The position numbers and the translations under genes were made by a program. The notes beneath the pieces are model-generated. The model saw only the letters and a program-made list of their open reading frames with translations, did no database searches and was not told the origin of the DNA. A stretch of DNA of 64,000 nucleotides from Miniphocaeibacter massiliensis (GTDB lineage Bacteria > Bacillota > Clostridia > Tissierellales > Peptoniphilaceae), in the NCBI RefSeq assembly GCF_900232905.1, contig NZ_OCTQ01000001.1:124001-188000 (forward strand). Reading direction: 5' to 3'. This document shows, piece by piece, positions 54,515 to 63,574 of this stretch. How positions within the stretch are numbered: position 1 is the stretch's first letter; every line of letters begins with the position of its first letter.

Positions 54515-55327
54515 ATGAATAGAAAAAAGTTATTTAAAGGTTTATTTTTGTTATTAGCACTAAGTATATTATTAGTAGGATGTAAATCAAAAGAAGAAAA
54601 TAAAGCTACAGAAACTGGAGAAAAAACAAAGGAAGTAACAGATAAATTAATTATAGGTTTTGATCCGAATTTTCCGCCAATGGGATTTAAGGATACAGAT
54701 GGAAGCTACACTGGATTTGATTTAGAGTTAGCAGAAAAGGTTGCTGAAAAATTAAATATGGAAATAGAACTTCAACCAATAGACTGGGGAAGCAAGGATG
54801 CAGAATTGGATAGTGGAAATATAAATGTAATATGGAATGGTTTTACAAAGACAGGAAGAGAAGATAAATATACATTTACAGAGCCATACATGGAAAATAG
54901 ACAAGTTATGGTAGTTAATAAAGATTCTGAATATAAAACATTAAAAGACTTAGAAGGAAAAAACATTGAACTACAACAAGGTTCAACGGCAGAGAAAGCT
55001 TTAGATGATTCCAAAGAATTTAAAAAGAGTTTAGGGGAAGTTTTAAATGTACCGGATAACTTAACTGCGTTAAATGATTTAGAACAAGGTTCTACAGAAG
55101 CTGTTTTGATGGATGAAGTAGTAGCAAAATATAATATCAATAATGGAAGAAATTTTAGAGTTATAGAAGAATCTCTAAAAGATGAAGAATATGCAGTAGG
55201 ATTTAAATTAGGGAATGAAGAACTAAAAGATAAGATAGATGGTGCGTTGAAAGAATTAGCATCAGAAGGAATATTAAAAGACTTATCTGTTAAATGGATA
55301 GGTGAGGATAAAACTTTAATAAAATAA
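54515..55327 (+). CDS. polar amino-acid ABC transporter substrate-binding lipoprotein
   Basis: 270 aa. Signal peptide with lipobox VGC near residue 23, then an SBP_bac_3 domain: GFDPNFPPMGFKDTDGSYTGFDLELAEKVAEKL, NVIWNGFTKTGRED (substrate-contacting Arg and Asp), VNKDSEYKTLKDLEGK and QQGSTAEKAL. Family members bind cystine, glutamine, arginine and similar ligands; the exact amino acid cannot be read. First gene of a three-gene transporter set; a hairpin separates it from the permease gene. Confidence 0.9.
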   Translation: MNRKKLFKGLFLLLALSILLVGCKSKEENKATETGEKTKEVTDKLIIGFDPNFPPMGFKDTDGSYTGFDLELAEKVAEKLNMEIELQPIDWGSKDAELDSGNINVIWNGFTKTGREDKYTFTEPYMENRQVMVVNKDSEYKTLKDLEGKNIELQQGSTAEKALDDSKEFKKSLGEVLNVPDNLTALNDLEQGSTEAVLMDEVVAKYNINNGRNFRVIEESLKDEEYAVGFKLGNEELKDKIDGALKELASEGILKDLSVKWIGEDKTLIK

Positions 55328-55334
55328 ATTTAAA

Positions 55335-55364
55335 ATATAGATATGATTTCGGTCATATCTATAT
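55335..55364 (+). terminator. intra-operon hairpin between binding protein and permease genes
   Basis: ATATAGATATGA (55335-55346), TTTCGG loop, TCATATCTATAT (55353-55364), followed by ATTTTTT. Such a partial terminator or stabiliser would raise binding protein over membrane components. Confidence 0.7.
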
Positions 55365-55388
55365 ATTTTTTAAGGATATAGGTGGGTT

Positions 55389-56033
55389 ATGTATTTTGTA
55401 GATATTTTTATAGAATTATCAAAAGGTTTTTCAACAACTTTTATGATTTTCTTAATTACATTATTGCTTTCGATTCCGTTAGGAATAATTGTATATTTTT
55501 TGAAAAAATCAAATAATATAATAGTTTCAGGAATTACTAGAATATATATTTCTATAATGAGAGGAACTCCTTTAATGTTACAGCTGATGTTCATTTTTTA
55601 TGGGCCATTTTATTTATTTGGTATGAAATCACCAGACAGATTTATTGCAGTAATAATAGCATTTGTTATAAATTATGCAGCATATTTTGCAGAAATTTAC
55701 AGAGGAGGGTTTAAGTCTATAGATGTTGGGCAATATGAAGCTGCTAAAATCTTGGGACTTACGAAATGGCAAACATATAAGAAAATTATATTTCCTCAAG
55801 TTTTTAAAAATTCATTACCGGCAATGACAAATGAAACAATAACTTTAGTAAAAGATACATCTCTAGCTTTTGTAATATCTGTAGCAGAGACTTTTACGTT
55901 AGCAAAGGCTATAGCAAATAGAGATTCTAATATGCTTGCATTTGTTGCAGTAGGAATATTTTATTTTGTATTTAATTATATTGTTGAAATTATAATGAAT
56001 AAAATAGAAAATAAGTACAATTATTTTAGGTAG
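55389..56033 (+). CDS. polar amino-acid ABC transporter permease
   Basis: 214 aa, HisM/GlnP type with about five membrane spans. YISIMRGTPLMLQLMFIFYG and the EAA-type loop YEAAKILGLTKWQTYKKIIFPQVFKNSLP are the family signatures. ATG follows ATAGGTGGGTT. Only 6 nt separate it from the ATPase gene. Works with the SBP and ATPase. Confidence 0.93.
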   Translation: MYFVDIFIELSKGFSTTFMIFLITLLLSIPLGIIVYFLKKSNNIIVSGITRIYISIMRGTPLMLQLMFIFYGPFYLFGMKSPDRFIAVIIAFVINYAAYFAEIYRGGFKSIDVGQYEAAKILGLTKWQTYKKIIFPQVFKNSLPAMTNETITLVKDTSLAFVISVAETFTLAKAIANRDSNMLAFVAVGIFYFVFNYIVEIIMNKIENKYNYFR

Positions 56034-56039
56034 GTAAAA

Positions 56040-56792
56040 ATGACTGTTTTAGAAATGAAAAATATAAAAAAGAGCTTTGAAAAAGAAGAGGTTTTAAAAG
56101 ATATATCTATTTCTGTTAAAGAAGGAGAAGTAGTTGTAATTATAGGATCTTCTGGTTCAGGAAAATCTACTTTAATAAGATGTGCGGTAGATTTAGAGAA
56201 AATTAACTCAGGAGAAATAAAATATGGTGAATTAACTTTGGCAAGTACAAAAAACAATGAAGTTTTATATGCCAAAGGTGAAGAATATAAAACAATTAAT
56301 CATAAATATGGAATGGTTTTTCAAAACTTTAATCTTTTTCCAAATTTGAGTGTGTATGAAAATATTACTTTAGGACCTAAAATGGTTCTTAAGAAAGAAG
56401 AAAAAGATACTGAAAAAATAGCGCTAAATCTAATAAAAAAAATGAATTTAGAAGGAAAAGAAAAAGCATATCCTTATAGCCTTTCGGGAGGTCAAAAACA
56501 AAGAGTTTCTATAGCCAGAGCATTAGCTATGAATCCAAGTATATTATTTTTTGATGAGCCAACATCAGCACTTGACCCAGAATTAACATCAGAAGTGCTA
56601 AAAGTAATAAAACAATTAGCAGAAGAAAATATAACTATGGTAGTTGTTACACATGAAATGGATTTTGCAAAAGAAATAGCTGACAGAGTAATTTTTATGG
56701 ATAATGGGTATATCGCTGAAGAGGGAACTCCTGAAGAAGTTTTGGTAAACCCTAAAAATATTAGAACAAAAGAGTTTTTGAATTTAATGTAG
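56040..56792 (+). CDS. polar amino-acid ABC transporter ATP-binding protein
   Basis: 250 aa. Walker [15 protein letters not shown]-loop [18 protein letters not shown], signature [15 protein letters not shown], Walker [15 protein letters not shown] and switch VVTHEMDFA; the C-terminal [17 protein letters not shown] is common to GlnQ/TcyC-type proteins. Supplies energy for amino-acid import. ATG after TAGGTAAAA. Confidence 0.94.
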   Translation: MTVLEMKNIKKSFEKEEVLKDISISVKEGEVVVIIGSSGSGKSTLIRCAVDLEKINSGEIKYGELTLASTKNNEVLYAKGEEYKTINHKYGMVFQNFNLFPNLSVYENITLGPKMVLKKEEKDTEKIALNLIKKMNLEGKEKAYPYSLSGGQKQRVSIARALAMNPSILFFDEPTSALDPELTSEVLKVIKQLAEENITMVVVTHEMDFAKEIADRVIFMDNGYIAEEGTPEEVLVNPKNIRTKEFLNLM

Positions 56793-56803
56793 AGAGGTTA
56801 TTT

Positions 56804-57148
56804 ATGATAGTATATTGTTATTCTAAATGTAGTACTTGTAAAAAGGCATTGAAATTTTTAAATGAAAGAAGTATATCTTATGAGCTTAAGGATATTTCTA
56901 AAGAACATCCATTGTACAATGAACTAAAAGATATTATTAATAAAAGTGGATTGGATATTAAAAAGTTTTTTAATACAAGTGGTAAATTATATAGGGAATT
57001 AAATTTGAAAGACAAACTGAAAGATATGAATTTAGATGAAAAAATTGAACTTTTAGCATCTGATGGAATGTTAATAAAAAGACCATTGCTTATCGATAAA
57101 GATGTTGTTTTAGTAGGAGTTAAAGAAGAAGAGTATAATAACTTATAG
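56804..57148 (+). CDS. ArsC/Spx-family thioredoxin-fold protein
   Basis: 114 aa. YCYSKCSTCKKALKFLNERSI holds CxxC at Cys9/Cys12, the redox switch seen in Spx/MgsR and YffB-like proteins; RPLLIDKDVVLVG is the C-terminal hallmark. Could be an Spx-type RNA polymerase regulator or an arsenate-reductase-like enzyme; the CxxC and Spx length favour the former slightly, yet the RPI-like motif of Spx is RPL here. Start follows AGAGAGG. 11 nt after the transporter ATPase, so possibly co-transcribed. Confidence 0.85.
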   Translation: MIVYCYSKCSTCKKALKFLNERSISYELKDISKEHPLYNELKDIINKSGLDIKKFFNTSGKLYRELNLKDKLKDMNLDEKIELLASDGMLIKRPLLIDKDVVLVGVKEEEYNNL

Positions 57149-57172
57149 AAGTGATTATGCACTTCTTTTTTT
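57147..57172 (+). terminator. terminator after ArsC/Spx-like gene
   Basis: AGAAGTG (57147-57153) pairs with CACTTCT (57160-57166), then TTTTTTATT. Confidence 0.75.
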
Positions 57173-57186
57173 ATTAAATTAAGAGT

Positions 57187-57215
57187 TTGTTTTTTAATGA
57201 AATTAATAATATAAT
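57187..57215 (+). promoter_or_regulatory. promoter of moeA-mobAB
   Basis: TTGTTT (57187-57192), 17-nt spacer, TATAAT (57210-57215), about 25 nt before moeA. Confidence 0.6.
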
Positions 57216-57245
57216 TCTTATATTATACAAAATAAAAGGTGAAAT

Positions 57246-58427
57246 ATGATAGATGTTATAGAAGCTATAAAAATATTAAAAGATAATATAAAAGAACAAA
57301 ATGAGAATATATTAGTCAATTTATTAGACGCAGTAGGATACACTTTATCAGAGGATATTTATTCTCAAATAAATGTACCAGAATTTCCAAAATCTGCTAT
57401 GGATGGATATGCAGTAAACCATTTAGATTTAGAACAAAACGATGAATTTAAAGTCATTGATGAAATATATGCGGGAGAACATAAAAGTATTAGATATATA
57501 CCAAATACTGCGATAAGAGTTATGACAGGAGCGTTTATTCCTAATGGATATGACTGTGTAGTAAAACAAGAAGATACAGATTATGGAGAAAATGTAGTAA
57601 ATATTAAAGTAAAAGAAAAAGAATTTTCAAATTATTGTCATAAAGGTGAAGATATAGAAAAAGGAGAATTAATATTAAAAAAAGGTATAGTTATAACATC
57701 TGTACATATAGGAATATTTGCTAGTTTAGGAATTGATAAAATTAAAGTAGTAAAACCTTTAAGAGTATCTTTGTTATCTACAGGAAGTGAACTTCTATAT
57801 CCTGGAGAGAAATTGAAAGATGGGAAAATTTATTGCAGTACATTATTCACGTTAAATTCATATTTAAAAAAATACAATATAGATATAGTTAATTTAGAAA
57901 TAGTTGAAGATAATTTAGAAGTAATAAAAAAGAAAGTTCAAGAATTTGTAGAGATATCAGATGTTATAATAACAACAGGTGGAGTTTCAGTTGGTAAATA
58001 TGATTTAATACCAGAATTATATAATTCTATTGCCAATAATATTTTATTTAGAAAAGTTGCTATGAAACCAGGTACTCCTGTTTCATCAGCTAGAATTAAC
58101 AATACTATAATTATAAGTTTTTCAGGAAATCCATTTGCAGCTCTAGCTAACTTTCAAGTATTGTTTTGGCCTATTGCAGAAAAATATTATAATAGTGAAG
58201 AATTTAGTAATATAGTACATGAAAAAATAATAGAAGGTGGATATTTAAAATGCAGTAAATTGCAAAGATATGTTAGAGCAAGATATGAAAATGAAAAAGT
58301 TTATGTAGAAAATATACATTCATCATCTGTAATATCAAATCTTCTAAATTGTAACTGTCTAATAGTACAAGAGCCAAACAGGGAATTAAAAAAAGGAGAA
58401 AAAGTAAAAGTTATTTACTTGCCATAA
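57246..58427 (+). CDS. moeA: molybdopterin molybdotransferase
   Basis: 393 aa. Inserts molybdate into adenylyl-molybdopterin. Opening FPKSAMDGYAV, then MTGAFIPNGYDCVVKQED, STGSELLYPGEKLKDGKIY and ITTGGVSVGKYDL (MPT-binding), VAMKPGTPVS and ISFSGNPFAALANF. Family length about 400 aa. ATG after AAAAGGTGAAAT. Runs straight into mobAB, with 1 nt between stop and start. Confidence 0.95.
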   Translation: MIDVIEAIKILKDNIKEQNENILVNLLDAVGYTLSEDIYSQINVPEFPKSAMDGYAVNHLDLEQNDEFKVIDEIYAGEHKSIRYIPNTAIRVMTGAFIPNGYDCVVKQEDTDYGENVVNIKVKEKEFSNYCHKGEDIEKGELILKKGIVITSVHIGIFASLGIDKIKVVKPLRVSLLSTGSELLYPGEKLKDGKIYCSTLFTLNSYLKKYNIDIVNLEIVEDNLEVIKKKVQEFVEISDVIITTGGVSVGKYDLIPELYNSIANNILFRKVAMKPGTPVSSARINNTIIISFSGNPFAALANFQVLFWPIAEKYYNSEEFSNIVHEKIIEGGYLKCSKLQRYVRARYENEKVYVENIHSSSVISNLLNCNCLIVQEPNRELKKGEKVKVIYLP

Positions 58428-58428
58428 A

Positions 58429-59457
58429 ATGAAAATAGGAGTAGGAATTTTAGCAGGTGGTAAAAGTAGCAGAATGGGTAGAGATAAAGCTGAATTACCA
58501 TATAATGGAAATAGTTTTTTAGAAAATTTAGTTAATGAATTTAAATCAAATGAGATAATAGTTTCATCAAACACAAATTACAACATAGATGAAGTGGAAT
58601 ATGTAAAAGATAAATATAGTAATATTGGACCGATTAGTGGTATTTTAGAGATTCTTAAAAAAAGTAAAAATAAATATAATTTTATAATAGGCGTTGATAT
58701 GCAAAATATCAATTATGAATTTCTTGAATATATTACAGAATTTGTATCATCTGAATATAAGGTTTTTTCAGCTAAATATGATAATAAATTAAATCCACTA
58801 GGAGCTATTTATTCAAAAGAAATGATACCAATCATTGAAAATGCAATTGAAAAAAAAGATTATAAATTAATAAATTTAATAGAAAAAGATTTTTCAAAGG
58901 TTGTTGATTTAAAATACAGTAAGTTTAATAGAAGTATTTTGGATAATATAAATACTAAAAAAGATTACAATAGATTTTTAAGGAAAAATATATTAGCAAT
59001 TTGTGGTAAAAAAAATTCTGGAAAAACAACATTTATTACAAAAGTAGTAGAAAATTTAAGGAAAAAAAATTATAATATAGCAGTTATAAAGCACGATGGA
59101 CATGATTTTGATATAGAAGAAAACACAGATACAGGGAAATATATTAGTGCAGGAGCAAATGCTGTGTCTATATTTTCAGAGTACAAGTATATGTGTATAG
59201 AAAATAAACATAATGATGTTGAAGATCTAATAAATTTGTTTAGAGAATATGATTTAATAATAATTGAAGGTATGAAAAATAGTAATTTTGATAAATTTGA
59301 AATTGTTAGAAAAGAAAATTCTTCAAATATTATTTCTCAAAAAAAGTTAAAAGGAATTATAACTGATATTGATAGTTTAGGAAATAGGTATAAAAATAGA
59401 TTTTATTTAAATGAAATTGAAAAGTTTTCTGAATTTATTATAAAAAATTATATATAA
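58429..59457 (+). CDS. molybdenum cofactor guanylyltransferase-MobB fusion
   Basis: 342 aa. The N-terminal half is MobA: GILAGGKSSRMGRDKAELPYN and the GVDMQNINYEF segment, where MobA normally has DxP, used to join GMP to Mo-molybdopterin. From about residue 185 the MobB domain starts with ICGKKNSGKTTFITKV (P-loop), KHDGHDFDIEENTDT and IEGMKNSNFDKFEIVR. MobA proteins alone are about 190-200 aa, so both halves are complete. The products make molybdopterin-GMP for DMSO-reductase-type enzymes. No enzyme using it lies in the window. Confidence 0.9.
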   Translation: MKIGVGILAGGKSSRMGRDKAELPYNGNSFLENLVNEFKSNEIIVSSNTNYNIDEVEYVKDKYSNIGPISGILEILKKSKNKYNFIIGVDMQNINYEFLEYITEFVSSEYKVFSAKYDNKLNPLGAIYSKEMIPIIENAIEKKDYKLINLIEKDFSKVVDLKYSKFNRSILDNINTKKDYNRFLRKNILAICGKKNSGKTTFITKVVENLRKKNYNIAVIKHDGHDFDIEENTDTGKYISAGANAVSIFSEYKYMCIENKHNDVEDLINLFREYDLIIIEGMKNSNFDKFEIVRKENSSNIISQKKLKGIITDIDSLGNRYKNRFYLNEIEKFSEFIIKNYI

Positions 59458-59460
59458 ATA

Positions 59461-59500
59461 AAAATAAAAAAGAATATATATATAAATTCTTTTTTATTTT
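59461..59500 (+). terminator. terminator after mobAB fusion gene
   Basis: AAAATAAAAAAGAAT (59461-59475) pairs with ATTCTTTTTTATTTT (59486-59500), AT-only loop. The rest of the 142-nt gap to 59600 shows only AT-rich sequence with a TATAAT at 59577-59582 that may be the -10 for the next gene. Confidence 0.65.
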
Positions 59501-59599
59501 TATGTAAAAAATTATTAAACTAGAGATATTATGCAATTTACTTTGATTCTTATCTAGTTTAGGTTTGTTATATTTGCTATAATTTAAACAGGTGATATT

Positions 59600-60223
59600 G
59601 TGATAAAATTCTTTGAAAAGTTGAAGGAAGAAAATCCTCAATTATTATTAAAAATATATAATGATTTAGAAGACATAGAAAATTCTTTTAAAACAGTACA
59701 AACTTATGATATAGATTTTAAGGGTTATAAAGAATTAAAAACTTTTTATGAAGAAATTTTAAAGATAAAAGAGATAATTCCAATAGAAGGCATTCAGTTA
59801 TCTCTTAATATTTTAAATAATGAAAAAATTTTTTCAAATGCAGTAAATTTAACATATGATTTTACATTTGCAAAACCTAAATCATATTCAATATATAGAG
59901 GGAAAAATATAGAAGTATCATCATTTAAAGAATTATATGAACAAATCCTTTTGTATTTATTTAAGATAGATAAAACAAAAATGTATTCTTTAATTAACAA
60001 GACTAAATTTAATGGTACTAAAAAGCCATATTTCTCTAAAAATAAAGATAATATGATTAATTCTTTTAAAATAAGTGATAACTTATATGCTGAAACACAT
60101 TTTAGCTCTAAAAAATTTAGCAAAATGTTAATTAGATTATTTAATTTATATAATATTGATATTAACAACTTAAAAATATATATAAAATATGATAAAAAAG
60201 AAAAGTATAGATATTATGAATAG
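59600..60223 (+). CDS. conserved-looking hypothetical protein, upstream of SbcCD-like pair
   Basis: 207 aa, soluble, rich in Lys and aromatic residues, no signal peptide. Start is a GTG preceded by ACAGGTGAT. An N-terminal helical part (1-65) is followed by a C-terminal domain (about 95-200) with YRGKNIEVSSFKELYEQIL, KKPYFSKNKDN and LYAETHFSSKKFSKMLIRLF. I have seen this general shape (W/F-K-E-L, YFS, ET-x-S) in uncharacterised clostridial proteins, but I cannot name a domain. Its stop is 8 nt before the YhaO-like nuclease start, which suggests one transcript and a DNA-related role. Confidence 0.6.
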   Translation: MIKFFEKLKEENPQLLLKIYNDLEDIENSFKTVQTYDIDFKGYKELKTFYEEILKIKEIIPIEGIQLSLNILNNEKIFSNAVNLTYDFTFAKPKSYSIYRGKNIEVSSFKELYEQILLYLFKIDKTKMYSLINKTKFNGTKKPYFSKNKDNMINSFKISDNLYAETHFSSKKFSKMLIRLFNLYNIDINNLKIYIKYDKKEKYRYYE

Positions 60224-60231
60224 GTGGTTTT

Positions 60232-61314
60232 ATGAAATTTTTGCACAGTAGTGATTTTCACATATCTACTAGCTTTGAGTCGTCATCTTTTTCAAGAGAG
60301 TTAGCGGTTGAAAGAAGAATAGATATATGGAAAAGTATAGAAAAGCTTATAAATGAAGCAAAGAATAAGAGGGTAGATGCTTTATTTTTGTCAGGAGATT
60401 TATTTATTGAAGAATATATAACAATGGCAGAAATAAAAAGGTTGTATGATTTATTTAAACAAATATCAAGTACAAATATATTTATAATATTAGGAAATCA
60501 TGATCCATATAGAGAAAATTCAAAGCTAAAGCTTATAGAGAAGCCAGAAAACGTATACTTATTTGAGAAAGATTATATTACAAGATTTGAATTTGCAGAT
60601 TATGATGTATATGGAATAAGTTATGTGGACGAAGTTTTAAATAATGGAAATCTTTTTGAGGGAGTAGAATTAAATTTCAATAAAAAAAATATACTGATGC
60701 TTCATAGTGACATTATTAATCCTAGTTTTAGATATCAACCAGTAAAAATAAGAGATATAGAAAAAATGAGGTTTGATTATGTTGCATTAGGGCATATTCA
60801 TAAGCCAGAGGTAATTAGAGATAATATTGTGTATTCAGGTTCAATAGAACCTTTAAATTTTGGAGAGCAAGGAACACATGGAGCAGTGTATGGTAACTTG
60901 GATGATGATAAAAATTTAAATATACAGTTTTTGGATTTATCTCAAGCAATATTTATTGAAGAAGAATATAATGTATCAGGAGAATTTGATTTTTACGATT
61001 TAAAGAATAAGCTTTTAAACGAATGGATATATAAAGACAAAAAAAATTTTCTAAGAGTTAAATTAACAGGTCATATTCCAGAACAATATGAAATAGATTT
61101 GCCTGCTATACTAGAAGAATTAAATGAATATGTCACACATTTAGAAATAGTAAATGACTTAGATTTTAATATTGATTTAGATAAATTATATAAATTAAAT
61201 CAAAATAATATAATTGGAATATTCATAGAAAATATGAGAAAGAAAGACTTGACAGATCCTATAAACAAAGAAGCATTAGATATGGGACTAAGAGCATTAT
61301 TAAAGGGAAATTAA
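60232..61314 (+). CDS. metallophosphoesterase, YhaO/SbcD-like DNA exonuclease
   Basis: 360 aa calcineurin-like phosphoesterase of the Mre11/SbcD branch. Metal motifs: HSSDFHI, LSGDLFIEE, LGNHDPY, MLHSDI and LGHIHKP, in order, then a capping domain. ATG after TAGGTGGTTTT. It lacks the extended C-terminal region of SbcD and resembles Bacillus YhaO. It abuts the AAA ATPase gene (the A of its stop codon directly precedes ATG), so both should form a complex. Confidence 0.88.
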   Translation: MKFLHSSDFHISTSFESSSFSRELAVERRIDIWKSIEKLINEAKNKRVDALFLSGDLFIEEYITMAEIKRLYDLFKQISSTNIFIILGNHDPYRENSKLKLIEKPENVYLFEKDYITRFEFADYDVYGISYVDEVLNNGNLFEGVELNFNKKNILMLHSDIINPSFRYQPVKIRDIEKMRFDYVALGHIHKPEVIRDNIVYSGSIEPLNFGEQGTHGAVYGNLDDDKNLNIQFLDLSQAIFIEEEYNVSGEFDFYDLKNKLLNEWIYKDKKNFLRVKLTGHIPEQYEIDLPAILEELNEYVTHLEIVNDLDFNIDLDKLYKLNQNNIIGIFIENMRKKDLTDPINKEALDMGLRALLKGN

Positions 61315-63567
61315 ATGAAAATAAAAGAATTGAATTTAATTAATTTTGGAAAATTTAATAATAATATTATTAACTTAGATAGTGACTTTATTCTGATACA
61401 AGGATTAAATGAAGCTGGTAAAAGCAGTATTTGTAAATTTATAGAAGGAATGTTCTATGGATTTGTAAAGCCATACCTAAAAACACTTAGATTTAATGAT
61501 GATTATTATAAATACAAACCATGGAGTGGTGGAGATTATCAGGGCAGTATAGTTTTTGAATACAAAGGATCTTTAATAAGGTTATATAGAGATTTCACCA
61601 ATAGGGCTTATAAAATATTTGATGAAGTGACAGGAACAGATATTTCAAGTAAATTTGAAGGATATGAAGCTAGTAACTTAAGTTTTCCTGGAGAATTCTT
61701 TTTCAAATGTAGTAGTGATGTATTTGTAAATACTATAATGATAGGACAGGATAATAGAGATATAAATCCAGAATCAACAAAATATATTTCTGACAAAATC
61801 TCTGATGTTATTACAGAAAATAATGACAGTTTTTCTATTGTAAAAGGTTTAAATCATCTCATTGAGTTAAAAAATGAAATAGGAACTGAAAAATCTTTAA
61901 AAAAACCTTTAGGATCAATGGTAAATAAACAAGCTATTTTAGAAGAAAAAGTTGCAAATGGTTCGAAATTAAAAGAAGAATATGATTCCTATCTTCAAGA
62001 AATAAATAGCAAACAAAAAACTTTTATAAGTATAAAAGAGAATATAAAAGTTTATAATGATTATTTGAAGTATACAGAACAACAAAAGTTATTGAAAGTA
62101 AAAAAAGCTAAAGATGAACTTGAGTTAGAAATAATGACTTTGCAAAAAGAAAATGAAAAATTTTCTAATTTTAAAAATATTTCTCCTAGTGAAATGATGC
62201 AGATAGAAGAAATACAAAAAGAAATAAAAATAATTCAAAGAAATTTAAATCAGTTATCAAGGGATAAAAAGAATTTATTCAATGAACTAAAAAAATATAG
62301 AGATTTAATAGAAATAGAAAATATAAAAATAGAGTATAGAAAAAATTTATACAATAATATTAAAGGAAGAGAAGGCAATAAGAAACTATTACTTTTACTT
62401 GGAGGAATATTAATATTATCTATTGCGGCAAACATATTTGTTTATGTAAATAGTTCTAATATACAAAAATATTTATTAATAGCATCAGCTGCAGTTTTAA
62501 CCTTGTTTATAGTGTCTTTAATTAGGACTCAATATTTAAAGAAACAAGAAAATGAATTAAAAAATACAATAAATAAAGAATTTGATGTATCCTTTGACAA
62601 TTCAAATAATATATTAAACAATTCTTTCTTTAATGGAGAGAACAAAGAACCATTTAGTATGTACGAAAGATTAAATGGACAGTTACAAGAAAAAGATCAA
62701 ACAATAGAAAAATTATTAAACGAAGAAGACTATAAGAATGAACAATTGTATGAGATTTCTTTAAAAATACAAAATAGAACTGGAATAAATGTAGATAATT
62801 TTATTAAGAACAAAGATAGATATGATGAAGTAAACTATTTAATTAAAGAAAAATCAGGAACAATAGAATCAATAAAGAAAGCTTATGATTTTTCAATTTT
62901 AGAAAATGAAGAATTGGTTGAATACAACAATAATTTTCAATATATAGAAAATTTAAATTTAGAGCATGCTAGCAAGAAATCTGAATCATTAATAAAAGAG
63001 ATATCATCTTTAGAAGAAAAGAAAAAATTTGTAGAAGAGGAAGTACAAAAATTACCAGAATATATTGAAGAATTAAATTGGACTAAAAAAGATATTGAAA
63101 AAATGAAAAATTATATAAAGTCTATAGAAATAGCAGTTGAACAAATTAATATATCTCATAATGAAGTAAAGATAAATTATATACCTAGACTTATTAATTT
63201 CTTAGAAAAATATTTTTCAATGATATCAAAATATAATTTAGGTATTAAATTAGATGAAGATTTGAATGTTAATTTCTTAAAAAATAATTCTGGTGAGTTC
63301 AGAAAAATTGATAGTATAAGTAAAGGCAGTTCAGATCAATTGTTTATAGGACTTAGAATAGGACTTACAAATGAAATATTTGGAGAAAAAGAAATTTTAA
63401 TTTTTGATGATGCATTTGTTAACTTTGATGATGATAGGCTTTTAAATCTACTTTATTATTTAAAGGAAATAAGTAAAGAGCGACAAGTAATTTTATTCTC
63501 TTGCCAAAGTAGAGAAAAAGAAGTATTACTATCTGGAAATTTAGAATTTCAACTTGTACATTTATAG
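61315..63567 (+). CDS. YhaN-like AAA ATPase with membrane hairpin in its coiled coil
   Basis: 750 aa Rad50/SbcC-like ATPase. Walker A GLNEAGKSSICKFIEG near residue 30-45, long coiled coil, signature ISKGSSDQLFIGLRIGLTNE, Walker B EILIFDDAFVNFDDDRL near residue 698 and a D-loop after it. In the middle of the coil, where SbcC has a zinc hook, there are two hydrophobic segments at about 354-376 and 382-403 with a short loop, as described for YhaN. It probably tethers a DNA-processing complex to the membrane. Translationally coupled to the YhaO-like gene; B. subtilis carries yhaO-yhaN together with yhaM, absent here. Confidence 0.88.
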   Translation: MKIKELNLINFGKFNNNIINLDSDFILIQGLNEAGKSSICKFIEGMFYGFVKPYLKTLRFNDDYYKYKPWSGGDYQGSIVFEYKGSLIRLYRDFTNRAYKIFDEVTGTDISSKFEGYEASNLSFPGEFFFKCSSDVFVNTIMIGQDNRDINPESTKYISDKISDVITENNDSFSIVKGLNHLIELKNEIGTEKSLKKPLGSMVNKQAILEEKVANGSKLKEEYDSYLQEINSKQKTFISIKENIKVYNDYLKYTEQQKLLKVKKAKDELELEIMTLQKENEKFSNFKNISPSEMMQIEEIQKEIKIIQRNLNQLSRDKKNLFNELKKYRDLIEIENIKIEYRKNLYNNIKGREGNKKLLLLLGGILILSIAANIFVYVNSSNIQKYLLIASAAVLTLFIVSLIRTQYLKKQENELKNTINKEFDVSFDNSNNILNNSFFNGENKEPFSMYERLNGQLQEKDQTIEKLLNEEDYKNEQLYEISLKIQNRTGINVDNFIKNKDRYDEVNYLIKEKSGTIESIKKAYDFSILENEELVEYNNNFQYIENLNLEHASKKSESLIKEISSLEEKKKFVEEEVQKLPEYIEELNWTKKDIEKMKNYIKSIEIAVEQINISHNEVKINYIPRLINFLEKYFSMISKYNLGIKLDEDLNVNFLKNNSGEFRKIDSISKGSSDQLFIGLRIGLTNEIFGEKEILIFDDAFVNFDDDRLLNLLYYLKEISKERQVILFSCQSREKEVLLSGNLEFQLVHL

Positions 63568-63574
63568 GAGAAAT

